From positions 496,001 through 560,000 of the forward strand of contig JAQGEQ010000305.1 of NCBI GenBank assembly GCA_034620365.1: a stretch of DNA of 64,000 bases, in the 5' to 3' direction. Below the pieces are notes generated by a model. It did not search any database, was not told the origin of the DNA, and saw only the letters and a list, made by a program, of their open reading frames with translations. Positions within the stretch are counted from its first letter, which is position 1. Each line of letters starts with the position of its first letter. The stretch is from Pegea sp. RAD2-039 (lineage: Eukaryota > Chordata > Thaliacea > Salpida > Salpidae). The translations under genes and the position numbers were made by a program. Positions 1 through 12,259 of this stretch are shown piece by piece.

Positions 1-3000
1 TCACGAGTATGGAAAGTATTCACTTCGAGTCAAAGAGGAAGAAACTTCAGCGGATGTCAAGCAGACGGACTACAAGTATACATCACTTGATGATATAAAG
101 ATGTAACTATTCAATGTTTTTAGTGGTAGTTGGAGAAAGATTGAAATCCCTTGATCCCTATCACAACATCACAAAGATGGAGCTTGATCAGATTGGGATC
201 TTTCTTGGATATGAAGTCTCACTCTTTGTTGATTACAAAGGAAGAGAGAGTGAAGAGCGAGGCACAGTTCGGTTTGTTGGTGAGTAAATGTGACGAAATT
301 TGCAGAAGTTACTGAGTCATCTACAGGTCGGTTGCCAGGGGACCTAGCTTCAAGTGAAATCCATGTTGGGATCAACCTGAAACGACCAGCAGGATCAGGA
401 ACCGGGATTTATCGCGGATACCAATTATTTGAAGCGCAGATGGATCACGCTGCGATTGTTCCATTGTCGAGGATCAAAGTAGTTGAGAATGATGTTGTAT
501 CACCGAGTCTGTTGAGAAACAGCCGGAGTGAGAGGAGGAAGAGTAGGAATAAGGCTCATTCATGCTCTTCCTCAGAGGTAGATCAACTCCGGATGTTGAT
601 CTGATATCTAACATTAGTTGTTTACAGAAGAGCTCTTCTCAAGGATCAATCAGCTTGCCAGATACAACCTCTCCAATCTCAGGTTCGGGGTCTTCGATCC
701 TAACTTCGATCGAGTCTTGTTTTGATTTGAGTTGTGACTTTTTAGAAATGAAATCATTGACGGATGCTTTGACTGGATGCTTCCTTGAGATTGGGACCCT
801 TGTTCAAATCGATCGAAATAAAGTGTACTCGAAGGAACTAACATCCAGCCAGTTTCTGTACGGTGTGGTCCGGTGGTTGGGTCAAGGTTCCCTTAATGAG
901 GTCAGATATACTCTCAGTATTTTCAATTTTGTTTTACATTTTCAAATCTTGATCCTGTAGAACAACATTCTATCCCATAAGATAATCCTTGTACCTTTTA
1001 AGAATATTTTTGTAGATTTGTGTATTCAGAGGCTTAGAGCTTATAATAAGATGCTCTCAAAAAGTCCCTATACCCCTGAATATATTCTGTTCCTCTGTAA
1101 ACATGCCTTAATACTTCTTGAACATATTCTCAGCCCCTTGAACATGTCCCTAGCTCTGTGAAAAGCCTTTTAAACATCCAATAAGCTTTTCAACATGAAA
1201 TTTGATAGTCTTCCTCTTAAACTTTCTGATGTAATATGGAATCGAGCTTTTCGATGTATGCAACAAAGATAGCATGAAGCGCTCATCTGTAAACTCAGTT
1301 GTTTAAATTCTTTTAGAATCTTGCTGGGGTCGAATTGGAGGAAGAAATTACAGGATTGGGAGATGGGATGTACCAAGGAGTAAGATACTTTACAGGACCT
1401 CCAGATCGTTGTCTGATACTACCAACTTCTATTTGTTACCCTGACAAACGGTTTGCTACATCTGGTAACTTACAACTTTTTACACTTCAATTAACATCAA
1501 GTAGTGTCTAGCATGATAAGATGATTGGTTTATAAATGCAAGGGTCTTAGTTTTAATTTTATTTCAAGTATAATAATTTCATGAAATATCTATTGAGTCG
1601 TTCATCACTTCTTGTGACTGCTTACAACGACAGCAAAAGTCTTTAAAGACAAATGTTGTGCTATCTGTAAGCAATGTAAAAGCTGATCAAGTTGCCAACT
1701 CAGCAAGCTTGTTAAACTAGATTTTTGTTTAGTGACAACAACTGATTGTGCTAAGTCAAATGAAAGCCGATTACTGCGCAATATCCACACGCCACCATCA
1801 GTTCTAACTTCTAAAATGACTGGGTCCCACAGAGGGATACAAGGATATAACAACTCGTGTTATTTAGACGTTACCTTATTCAGGTAATTCCATCTTATAA
1901 ATACCACAAATTTCATTGGGATTTTCTTTTGATTGATTCATTTTCACTTGCTTGTATCTACAATTTTATGTTTTCAATTTTTATTTTTTTTTAGTTTGTT
2001 TGCATATAGTTCATGCATTGATAGAATTGTTTTGAGACCACGTGACAAAAGTGACATTGCTGAATATGTGTCTGTTCAGAAAGTAAGTTTTTCACTTCAC
2101 ATTTTCTCAATATTCATCCAGCAACTCTTCGTCTTCGGCAATGACCTGAGGCCACATTCCATTCACATATTTTCACGAGATTCTCTTTAAAACTTGTTTT
2201 GTTTCTCAGCTATTAATGGAAGAAATCGTGAACACGTTACGCTTTAATGGATACGTTTCAGCTCATCAAATCACGAAGCTGCGAACTTGTCTCGATTCGC
2301 TTGGTTCTGTTCAAGGATTAGTCCATGAAGAGAAAGATCCAGAAGAGTTGATTCGGACCTTATTCAGTGAAGTAGGAGATTCAGCATCCTTCTTTTCTTC
2401 TTCATCTTCTATTGCTAGGTTCTGGACACAACTCCGTTCTTTGAAGTCCGGCAACCTGGAGGTTCTCTTCAACCTTGTTACTTCCATCAAATATTTATGG
2501 ATGTAGACCACAAGATGACAATCCCAGACACGCAGTCTCTACTTGAAAGATCATTCATTGTATCAGACATCAAACTTGTTCAAGTCCCACACTGTCTCAT
2601 CCTACAGATGCCAAGGTTCCAACCCCCAAAATCTCAACTACGATGATTTTAATTCTGTTCTTTTTCAGATCTGGTAACAATTACAAGATGTACAATCGGC
2701 TGCGACCAAGTTTGACCATCAAACTAAATGATATCTTGGATAAAGCTTCTCGCGTTTGTAGCGTTTGTGGAAATCTTGCGCTATTTGAATGCAAGAAGTG
2801 CTCTTTAGAAAGATGTATAAATGTGATCTTTATCTGATCTTTTGTGCTCTTTCATTTCAACAGATTTGTGTGCAGGTTTCAACGGCAACTTTCTGTGAAG
2901 AATGTGTCCACAAATTTCACCAACATCCCTCTCGTAGAGATCATGAAACTAAAAAACTTTGCGTCAAAAACACCACTAGCATGTCAGTTCATTTGCATAT

Positions 3001-3500
3001 TCGTCAGCAGCGAGATAAAAAGATTCAGACAAATTTTTTTTAATTTCTGAAGGAACCAGTATCTCTAGTTCTAATTGCACAAGTGATAACTAGAAAGCTC
3101 CTTTGAACCATCTAGAAACTTCATTTGTAAAACCTTTTTAATTTGCAGAAAAACAAAAGATATTAAAATGGAATTATTCTCAGTGGTGTGCATTCAAGCA
3201 AATCACTACGTTAGCTTCAACAAGTAAGCCAACAACCAATGAAATTACTTCTTTCAAATGTTCTGCTTTAGATGTGGTAAAGGCTTAAATGGTAAATGGG
3301 TCTACTATAACAGCATGGCAACCGTTGATAGTGAATCAAATTGCGTCCCACACGTACAACCGTGTGACCAGCTTCTTACATGGCTTTCAATATCTGACCG
3401 CGAGATGATGGACATCTCCCGTAAAGACATGAATGTGTTGCAACGTCGCTTGTACTGTGATTCATCAATTTGTATGTATCAGCCAATCACAAGCAAGTGA
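1..3500 (+). CDS. CYLD: CYLD-type ubiquitin carboxyl-terminal hydrolase (5' end outside window)
   Basis: CYLD proteins remove Lys63- and Met1-linked ubiquitin chains and damp NF-kB, JNK and Wnt signalling. Phase-consistent exons: 1-102, about 140-279, 306-577, 628-900, 1317-1464, 1733-1883, 1995-2082, 2210-2371, 2419-2615, 2669-2822, 2864-2982, 3149-3223, 3272-3500 (TGA), about 700 codons against 956 residues in human, so the N terminus lies upstream. In order: a CAP-Gly domain (GTVRFVG, GIYRGYQLF), a Ser-rich linker, a second CAP-Gly ending at 1464 (YGVVRWLGQ, GMYQGVRYF, matching the third CAP-Gly of human), then the USP domain. The catalytic Cys is in NNSCYLDVTLF (TGT at 1858-1860) and the His in ANHYVSF (3204-3206). 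The third residue is Asn in YYNSMA (3309-3311), where human has Asp. The zinc insertion typical of CYLD is present: CSVC, ECKKC, FCEEC, then two His. The exon 1/2 junction is unresolved. Identity is very secure. Confidence 0.95.
280..305 (+). other. apparent 26-base intron in the CYLD gene
   Basis: The first visible CAP-Gly domain runs in one frame to GTVRFVG and continues in another frame at EVTESSTG. The switch is explained by a donor GTGAGT at 280 and an acceptor TTTGCAG ending at 305. Removal gives phase 1 on both sides and an unbroken domain. An acceptor three bases later (29 bases) would also work. Such a length is far below the usual minimum for animals. A one-base sequencing error plus read-through cannot be excluded. 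Confidence 0.6.
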
Positions 3501-3737
3501 TTTGACAGATGACTTCGCCTGTATCTACCATCCAAAAAATTCACTTTCTGCCTTTTTTTTCACTGTTTGTTTATCAAATATTAGATCTTTTTTGATATCT
3601 ATATTTCGTGACTATGTTTTAATGAAAGATCCAAACTTTTCAAATTATTTTTCACATACGTCCATGCATTTTGATTTTAAAGCTATTAGCGTGTTGGTAA
3701 GACATGTTATTATTTTTAATGCGTAATTTAAGCTGCA

Positions 3738-3743
3738 AATAAA
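3738..3743 (+). terminator. putative CYLD polyadenylation signal AATAAA
   Basis: The first AATAAA after the CYLD stop codon lies 238 bases downstream, followed by a T-rich run. In such AT-rich DNA the hexamer is common, so this rests on position only. Confidence 0.4.
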
Positions 3744-4459
3744 GATTTTTTTGGTGGTACTTTTATCTATTAGAAACTTGAGGGAAATATTGGTTTGATA
3801 GTTTTTCAATGAAAACAATTATTTCAGAGATTTGACATCAAAAACCGCTAAGTTGTTACATTTTGCGAGAAAAGTCAGGTTGAAAATTAGAAACTTCAAA
3901 ATAAATTCTTTAGAAACAAACATTTTAAGTATAACTGTTTGATTGAACAAGATAATGTTTGTGGCTGGTCAGGGTTAGGGACCACACATTTAAATCACAA
4001 AACCTACTTAAGGTTCTGTCATTGATTTCCTATTTCAAAAGTTTTGCTAAAAAAGAGATCCAATTTTAAGTTGAGCAAATATGGGCATAGCAGTCTTGTC
4101 AGTATTTGATATCGAGTTTGAGTATTTGTCTTCAAGAACTCAAATTGAAAAGCCCAGCATAATTTTACTTTCAAAATCTTACTGAGAAAATATTAATTTT
4201 GTATTACCCACAAAAAGCTTCTTATCTATTTTAGTTTAAAGATAGTTTTTTTTCTCGATCATTTTGAAATGACTAATTTTCCCCTTAAAAGCTAAAATTT
4301 TCTTTAATTTATAATCAAATAAACTTATTTTTACTTGTGACTTTGTAATATTATGAATTGTGAAGAAACAAACTGAGGCCAAACAGTAACTTAAACCAGA
4401 AGTGAAAATGTTGTGACCGGCCAATTTAAATATTTAATACAAGTTAAAAAATAAAATTT

Positions 4460-4610
4460 ATTTATAAAAAAAGATTTATTCATGAGAAAGATCTTTTGAT
4501 AAAAAGATTTATTCATGAGAAAGATCTTTTGATAAAAAGATTTGTTGATAAAAAAGATATATTTATAAAAAGATCTATTGATAGAAAAGATTTATCGATA
4601 AGATTTTTCT
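4460..4610. repeat. degenerate minisatellite of about 34 bases
   Basis: Two near-identical 34-base copies contain GATTTATTCATGAGAAAGAT followed by CTTTTGATAAA. They are followed by three or four shorter decaying copies of the AAAAAGAT-TTATTGATA type. The repeat holds no open frame and no known signal. Confidence 0.8.
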
Positions 4611-5290
4611 TATCAGTCGTATAGCTCCATTCTTCAATGTTTCAATCATATATTTCAAAGTTTTAAGGCACCATCACAACTCAAAAAAAGAAACAGTAAT
4701 TATGGCTATGGGGTGCAAATATCATTTATATGAAAAATGAAAATTAGAAAATACTTCGCAGGCGTCAAGAAAACCCTTATGTGTAGATATTGTGATTACC
4801 CACAAAACATAAATGCTATTAAGTACAACCGAATGTGATTTATCAGAAATAGTTTGAAAAACTTTCTTGTTCGAGCAGAAAGATACTTGGAGATAACTAG
4901 ATAGGTGATACTGAAGCACAAACACTTATGAGGCTGTAGCCTAATACCAAGTTAAATGTTTCTAAACCATTTCTTATAACAAGCATTAGCGCTAATTATG
5001 TTAGTAGAAAACTTCAAATGCCTCAACTAGTATTTAAAATTGGAAATGATTAAATCAAAGTTTATTTAAAACTAAACTTTTTTTATCATTCTAGAATTAC
5101 AATTATCAATATTAATAATCAAAAAAGATTAAATGTTGAAAAACTTTCTGTACTAACAAATTCATCATAAAGTAAGATCAAAAATTGATTTGGTTTATTG
5201 ATTGATACTTTCGAACAACATTTTGCGAAATGATTAGCAACTTCAAAAACCTAAAAATAAAATTCGTTGTTTAATGTTAAAAGAGAGAAA

Positions 5291-5848
5291 TTATGGAAAT
5301 CTGACAGGGGGTAGTTCATCTGGATTATTAGGAGGTTGATCTTTGCACAAATCAATAATCAGATGTTTACTGAAGACAGGAGATTCAGAAGTATCTCGAA
5401 AAGAATTAAGCGTCAGTTGATCTAAATGAGCCAAAAAATCATTCTGACATAAAAACTCAAAGTCACGGGATTGAGGCCACCCTGTGCTAGGTGCTTGTGA
5501 AGATACTGGGACAGGTGCTTTGAAGGTTTCTGTGATGGGTGTTAGAGAATATACTGGGACGAATTTCTTTTTAGGTGATTGAAAAGTTTCTATTTTCGAA
5601 GATCCAAAGGACACTATCCAATTTTTTTGTAATCTTTTTTCATCAGCTACAGATGACTCTTGATTACGTGTTTCAGAAAACGCCACTTTGGTTGCTAGAG
5701 GAAACGTAAACATTGCTTGAATGTACCGTTCTGATTGGGCGATCTACACAACAAATTGAACAAATTAAGTAAGAATTGAAGTAGAAATTGTTGCTCACTT
5801 TAAGTTCGGTCTTTTTTTATGGTAAAACGCAGTGTCTGTTTAGTTTTA
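5291..5848 (-). CDS. unrecognised Ser/Glu/Pro-rich protein, last exon(s); inverted relative of the array gene
   Basis: The last exon runs 5743 to 5291 (TAA), after a 55-base intron (5798-5744) with donor GTGAGC and acceptor TTGTTGTGTAG. It encodes about 150 residues with no domain I recognise. It looks disordered, with two related internal pieces (TFQSPKKKFVPV and TFKAPVPVSS). The segment SETRNQESSVADEKRLQ matches, in the same frame and same distance from the acceptor, the exon at 19650-20078 and the array copies. The intron and about 180 bases upstream are also alike between the two loci, in inverted orientation. The preceding short exon (5848-5799) does not stay open in the frame required, so this copy may be a pseudogene or may use another upstream exon. 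Frame conservation across diverged copies is the main evidence that this was a protein. Confidence 0.5.
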
Positions 5849-7450
5849 CTGAAAATATAAAATAAACTTGTTACAAATCTTCAAAATGTTTAAATATATT
5901 AAATGTCTGAAAGTGTTGCCACCTTCAATTTGTTAACAATTTATTAAAACTTATTTGGAACTTTTTACTACAACTTCTTTAAAATGAAACTAACTGATGA
6001 TTGATTTACATGAAATTTTTGAATATTTTTAGCTGATACATTTTATGGTCTTGACTACTTAATATATAAAAAAGAATAATTCAAAGCTCAGGAAACAGCT
6101 ATAAATAAACTAAAAAGTCATTTGTGTATCCTGAAGATTTCATAATTATAAATATGAAGCAATATCATATCTATTTCTAAAAAATTTCAATAAGAAAATA
6201 CTTCAAAAATATAATAAAGCAAACCTCACTGGTTATTTACTTCTTGGAGAGCAATTAAAAGGCAAATTAGAATCTAGGAACAAATTCTAAAATACAAATG
6301 AAGAAAAAAAAGAGTTCACAAATAAAATTTAAAGCAATTAGAGAAATCTAGAAAATAAAAGTAACCCAAAAAGTAGTAGGTCTTGGAACAAAACTAAAGA
6401 AAGAGTTCAGAAAAATGTCTTTTCATAAAAAAATCTTTAAATAATAATTATTTTCTAAATTATAGATTATTTTCTTTCTAATAGCCAAAGTAGTTACAAA
6501 ATTCAGCAAATAGTTTAATAGTTTAAGTTTAACTTAATTGGTTTTAAAAAATAAAAGCCAAATTTTCAACTTTAGTAAAATATTTTATTATAACCATCAG
6601 GTTTTGTTTTGGTGATTTCAACCTAATCAATTATACCAATAAACAAGTTTAATTAAACACGTTAAATTTCCAACAAACGTTTGCAAAATTCAAAAAATGA
6701 CAAAATTTAATCAAAAGCTAATTTCTAAAAAATATTAAAGAAGTAGTTTCAAAAATTGTAATAAAAGGACTAAAATAACATAAAAGATAACAAAAAAACA
6801 ATTAAATAGTAGAAATACATCAACAATAAGCTTAATAAAAACAATTATCACAATAATTTTATGTAGAAAAATTGATCTATCATGAGATGACCTAAAAATA
6901 CCATTTATTTGTTAAATGAAAGAAACATAACTAAATGACAGTTAAACGTTTTCACTACATTTATGAATATGAAAAAAACATGATATAGAATAAGTTGATA
7001 TAAAAATAGTTCTGCTATTTTTATAAAAACCCACTTTATACAAGTAACATGATTTTAATTTAATATGTATATAATATGTGATCCATTAATTAAATCTAAT
7101 AAATTATTTTCAATATATTCAAGTTTACAGTAAATATTATGATTAATCCAGATATATTCAAAACTTCGAAATATTTCTATAAATAAAAAAAATATTTACC
7201 AATTATTTAAATTTGATAAACTTTACAGTAAATCAAAATGTTTTAACGAGCAAATAAAGAATACAACTTTACTTAATCTATGCCCTAATAGAGTATAGAA
7301 TATATGTTAAGGAGCAAAAATGAAAATTTCTCAATGGGCGGAAAATTTGTTTTAATTGAAGCAAATATCAAACCAATTTTGTTTGTTAGTTGAATAAGTT
7401 TAATGTTGAAGGGTATACCACACTTTTTTAAGAAATATCAAACAAAAGAG
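5849..7450. other. intergenic, extremely AT-rich
   Basis: The part next to 5849-6030 is an inverted, diverged copy of 19360-19530 (upstream part of the unfamiliar gene). Beyond that I see only A/T-rich unique sequence, with no exon, RNA gene or clear repeat. Confidence 0.5.
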
Positions 7451-7470
7451 TTATAAACAAGAAAAACACT

Positions 7471-7712
7471 TTTGAGTCAGGAAGAAAACATAAATTGGAA
7501 AAGAGCCTGGAAAAGAAAGAATCAACATCTTCTGAAACATAAGTTGCAGGATCTTCTGAGGCGCGCGTCGAAAGATTTGAACATGAACCCGCTGTAGAAG
7601 GGTCTGGATCACCGGATACATGACCTGATTATCGGCACTTTTTTTCAAATACTCCAAATAGGGAGATGCATGATCTTTATTTACTTTCTGATTCTACCTT
7701 ACTTCCTATCAT
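7471..7712 (+). pseudogene. array A exon copy 1, most degenerate
   Basis: The 3' half of the captured exon is recognisable (the segment encoding GSPDT and PDYRH). The 5' half is scrambled and there is no splice acceptor. This is the left edge of the array; it lacks the CRE palindrome downstream. Confidence 0.7.
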
Positions 7713-8051
7713 TCTTTTTCTTATTTGAAATACAAACATTTTAACCATATAGTTAAATTAGTTTTATTCCATTTTGTTCGTTGCTTTTGAAATTTAAATA
7801 AACTTGTAACAGAACTTTCATCAATTATTTTATAGAGTATCTTTATTCAAATTTATAGAAATAAAATTTAAATTTCTTAATTTTGGTTTTGACTATATAA
7901 AAAAGGCTAATTACCAACTAACAGCGAGTATTTAACTGTTCGGTGTCAGGTCGCCACAAACAAGAGACTTAAAACTTGTATATATATATAGCAAATAAAC
8001 GAAGATCTATCAATCCCGATTGGGAATTGAATTTTCTCATCAAACTTTTGA

Positions 8052-8068
8052 ACTTGCTATGTGCAAGT
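8052..8068 (+). repeat. conserved hairpin ACTTGC-TATGT-GCAAGT, about 24 copies
   Basis: Array A type (CTTGCTATGTGCAAG or a close form) at 8052, 9355, 10661, 11966, 13272, 15547, 15947 and 17240. Array B has two types per unit: CTTGCTAAGTGCAAG or CTTGCTAAATGCAAG near 22918, 25580, 28244, 30899, 33552, 36209, 38865 and 41520, and CTTGTTAAGTGCAAG near 21111, 23757, 26416, 29085, 31738, 34394, 37049 and 39706. In each, a TATA-like run lies 50-130 bases upstream. The surrounding sequence has diverged far more than the hairpin. Confidence 0.7.
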
Positions 8069-8345
8069 GTGACTTCATTCAATCACTTTTCTGAAAGAAA
8101 GTTCTCATTCTTCGAATTTTAACTTGTAACCAAATTCAGAATGAGCTTTTTCATTCATAATTTAATCGAGTTATTTTTCGATTTTCTTAGTATAAACCAT
8201 TTTAGCATTTCCTTCTGAGAGTGACATCTAGACTTTATTCCTTTGGAGTTCTTGTGATTAAATTCAGCAGATTTTTATTTTATTCTTTTGGTATTTTCGT
8301 TCTCAGACTTTTTACTCGACTTCTTCATTTCGAATTGCTTTGTAG

Positions 8346-8727
8346 TTCCTCTGTTCAGATCGATTGATTCAATCATTGGAGATCTTCTAATAAAAACTGA
8401 ACCAGCGTCTTCTGAAACAAGTAATCAGGAGTCATCAGTAGCTGATGAAGAAGATTGCAAATAAAATGGAAAAAGTCTCACGAATCTCATGCAGGAGAAA
8501 CTTTTCAATCACCTGGAAAAGAAATGGTTGCAACATCTTTCCAAACACATGTTGCAGTATCTTCTGAGGCAAGCGTCGAAAGATTTGAACATGAATCCGC
8601 TGCAGAAGGGTCTGGATCACCTGACACATGACCTGATTATCGGCACTCTTTCTCAAATACTCCAAATGAAGAGATGCATAATCTTTATTTGCTTTCTGAT
8701 TTTGCCTTACTTCCTATAATCTTGTAG
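8346..8727 (+). pseudogene. array A exon copy 2
   Basis: It starts just after an acceptor-like TTTGTAG. One G is missing in the stretch encoding ADEEGLQ, shifting the frame, and the conserved Trp codon TGG of the parental frame is TGA. It ends with the shared CTTGTAG. Confidence 0.75.
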
Positions 8728-8757
8728 CATTTTTCGTTACTTATGATGACATAAGTA

Positions 8758-8765
8758 TGACGTCA
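8758..8765. promoter_or_regulatory. CRE-type palindrome TGACGTCA, repeated through both arrays
   Basis: Perfect copies start at 8758, 10066, 11371, 13937, 16657, 24365, 27021, 29690, 32339, 34996, 37656 and 40311, always 30-35 bases after the final TAG of an exon copy. Variants occur near 12675 (TGACATCA) and 21707 (TGACGGCA). TGACGTCA is the full binding site of CREB/ATF bZIP factors; whether it is bound here is unknown. Confidence 0.55.
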
Positions 8766-9647
8766 TCGTTGATTGATGGTTTTTTTTGCTTGATTAAAAC
8801 TTAATATGAAACTCATCAAAATATTGATGCTAAATCGTCATGCTGTATAATCTGTTGCAAGTTGTGAGAACTTTAAGTGTTGTTTACCTACCTAGCTGTT
8901 TCAACGAAAATTTCTCCTTACACTCCTTCTGAGTTTGCACTGGGTTTCAAGAAAAACAAACTCAGCTTTATAAGACACAAAACTGTTCAACTAACTTGTG
9001 CAAGCATTTTCCTATATAATTTTGTTTGAAATCTAAACATTTAAACAATATATTTAATTTAGTTTCATTACATTTTTTACGTTGGTTTTAAAATTTAACT
9101 AAACTTGTAACAGAACTTTTATCAATTACTTTATAGAGTATCTTTATTCAAATTTATAGAAATAAAATTTAAATTTCTTAATTTTGCTTTTGACCATATC
9201 AAAAAGGCTAATTACCAACTAACAGCAAGTTTTTAACTGTTCGGTGTCAGGTCGCCACAAACAAGAGACTTTAAACTTGTATATATAGATACCGAATAAA
9301 CGAAGATCTATCAATTCCAAGTGAAAACTGGCTTCCATTTTTCCTCAATTTTGAACTTGCTATGTGCAAGTGTGACTTGTTTTAAACATTTTCTGAAAGA
9401 AAGTTGTCATTCTTCGAATTTTAACTTGTAACCAAATTCAGAATAAGATTTTCCATTGATAACTTAATCAAGTTATTTTCAACTTCCTTATTATAAACCA
9501 TTTTAGCATTTTCTTCTGAGAGTGACATCTAGACTTTATTTTTTTTTGAGTTCTTGTGATTAAATTCAGCAGATTTTCATTTTAGTCTTTTCATATTTTC
9601 GTTCTCAGACTTTGTATTCAACATCTTTATTTTGAATTGCTTTGTAG

Positions 9648-10035
9648 TTCCTCTGTACAGATCGATTCATTCAATCATTGGAGATGTTCTTAGAAAAAAT
9701 CTGATTCAGCGACTTCTGAAACAAGTAATCAGGAGTCATCAGTAGCTGATGAAGAAGGATTGCAAATAAAATGGAAAAAGTCTCACGAATCTCATGCAGG
9801 AGAAACTTTTCAATCACCTGGAAAAGAAATGGTTGCAGCAAAATCTATCCAAACACATGTTGCAGTATCTTCTGAGCCGCGCATCGAAAGATTTGAACAT
9901 GAATCCGCTGCAGAAGGGTCTGGATCACCTGGCACATGGCCTGATTATCGGCACTCTTTCTCAAAGACTCCAAATGAAGAGAGGCATGATATTTATCCAC
10001 TTTCTGATTTTTCCTTTCTTCCTATCATCTTGTAG
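9648..10035 (+). pseudogene. array A exon copy 3, retains TGG
   Basis: It keeps TGG where most copies have TGA, so the frame is open from about 9760 to the final TAG at 10035. An extra base just upstream, in the A-run before TCTGATTC, breaks the 5' part. It carries a three-base addition shared with copies 4 and 7. Confidence 0.75.
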
Positions 10036-10954
10036 CATTTTTAGTTACTTATGATGAGATAAGTATGACGTCATCGTTGATTGATGGTTTTTTTTTGCTT
10101 GATTAAAACTTAATATGAAACTCATCAAAATATTGATGCTAAATCGTCATGCTGTATAATCTGTTGCAAGTTGTGAGAACTTTAAGTGTTGTTTACCTAC
10201 CTAGCTGTTTCAACGAAAATTTCTCCTTACACTCCTTCTGCGTTTGCACTGGGTTTCAAGAAAAACAGACTCAGCTTTATAAGACACAAAACTGTTCAAC
10301 TAACTTGTGCAAGCATTTTCCTATATAATTTTGTTTGAAATCTAAACATTTAAACAATATATTTAAATTAGTTTATTACATTTTCTACGTTGGTTTTAAA
10401 ATTTAAATAAACTTATAATAGAACTTTCATCAATTATTTTATAGAGTATCTTTATTCAAATTTATAGAAATAAAATTTAAATTTCTTAATTTTGGTTTTG
10501 ACTATATAAAAAAGGCTAATTACCAACTAACAGCGAGTATTTAACTGTTCGGTGTCAGGTCGCCACAAACAAGAGACTTAAAACTTGTATATATATATAG
10601 CAAATAAACGAAGATCTATCATTCCCGATTGGAAATTGAATTTTCTCATCAATCTTTTGAACTTGCTATGTGCAAGTGTGACTTCATTCAATCACTTTTC
10701 TGAAAGAAAGTTCTCATTCTTCGAATTTTAACTTGTAACCAAATTCAGAATGAGCTTTTTCATTCAAAATTTAATCGAGTTATTTTTCGATTTTCTTAGT
10801 ATAAACCATTTTAGCATTTCCTTCTGAGAGTGACATCTAGACTTTATTCCTTTGGAGTTCTTGTGATTAAATTCAGCAGATTTTCATTTTAGTCTTTTCA
10901 TATTTTCGTTCTCAGACTTTTTACTAGACTTCTTCATTTCGAATTGCTTTGTAG

Positions 10955-11340
10955 TTCCTCTGTTCAGATCGATTCATTCAATCATTGGAGATCTTCTAAT
11001 AAAAACTGAACCAGCGTCTTCTGAAACAAGTAATCAGGAGTCATCAGTAGCTGATGAAGAAGGATTGCAAATAAAATGGAAAAAGTCTCACGAATCTCAT
11101 GCAGGAGAAACTTTTCAATCACCTGGAAAAGAAATGGTTGCAGCAAAATCTATCCAAACACATGTTGCAGTATCTTCTGAGCCGCGCATCGAAAGATTTG
11201 AACATGAATCCGCTGCAGAAGGGTCTGGATCACCTGACACATGACCTGATTATCGGCACTCTTTCTCAAATACTCCAAATGAAGAGATGCATAATCTTTA
11301 TTTGCTTTCTGATTTTGCCTTACTTCCTATAATCTTGTAG
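10955..11340 (+). pseudogene. array A exon copy 4
   Basis: Open through SNQESSVADEEGLQ and HESHAGETFQSP to the TGA that replaces the Trp codon. The extreme 5' end is one base out of frame relative to the 19.65 kb gene. It is followed by a perfect TGACGTCA at 11371. Confidence 0.75.
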
Positions 11341-12259
11341 CATTTTTCGTTACTTATGATGAGATAAGTATGACGTCATCGTTGATTGATGTTTTTTTTT
11401 GCTTGATTAAAACTTAATATGAAACTCATCAAAATATTGATGCTAAATCGTCATGCTGTATAATCTGTTGCAAGTTGTGAGAACTTTAAGTGTTGTTTAC
11501 CTACCAAGCTGTTTCAACGAAGATTTCTCCTTACACTCCTTCTGCGTTTGCACTGGGTTTCAAGAAAAACAGACTTAGCTCTATAAGATACAAAACTGTT
11601 CAACTAACTTGTGCAAGCATTTTCCTATATAATTTTGTTTGAAATCTAAACATTTAAACAATATATTTATATTAGTTTCATTACATTTTTTACGTTGGTT
11701 TTAAAATTTAAAGAAACTTGTAACAGAACTTTCATCAATTATTTTATAGAGTATCTTTATTCAAATTTATAGAAATAAAATTTAAATTTCTTAATTTTGG
11801 TTTTGACTATATAAAAAAGGCTAATTACCAACTAACAGCAAGTTTTTAACTGTTCGGTGTCAGGTCGCCACAAACAAGAGACTTAAAACTTGTATATATA
11901 TATAGCGAATAAACGAAGATCTATCAATCCCGATTGGGAATTGAATTTTCTCATCAAACTTTTGAACTTGCTATGTGCAAGTGTGACTTCATTCAATCAC
12001 TTTTCTGAAAGAAAGTTCTCATTCTTCGAATTTTAACTTGTAACCAAATTCAGAATGAGCTTTTTCATTGATAACGTGATCAAGTTATTTTTCAATTTTC
12101 TTATTATAAACCATTTTTGTATTTTCTTCTGAGAGTGACATCTAGACTTTAGTCCTTTGGAGTTCTTGTGATTAAATTCAGCAGATTTTTATTTTACTCT
12201 TTTGGTATTTTCGTTCTCAGACTTTTTACTCGACTTCTTCATTTCGAATTGCTTTGTAG

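Larger units (their letters stand above)
3501..5290. other. intergenic, AT-rich, with a short tandem repeat
   Basis: After the CYLD 3' untranslated region no convincing gene is visible. Short open frames here have no recognisable domain and look like chance. A degenerate minisatellite lies at 4460-4610. Confidence 0.6.

Noticed and set aside
3960-3990. Telomere-like GGTTAGGG
   Set aside because: A single occurrence, not a run.
8440-8460. Hammerhead ribozyme core CTGATGA in every exon copy
   Set aside because: It is the coding sequence for ADE; no matching stem II followed by GAAA at the right distance.
8489-8719. Plus-strand frame starting MQEKLFNHLEKK in many exon copies
   Set aside because: Open in most copies but not conserved in the diverged inverted homolog; a shadow frame of the captured exon.
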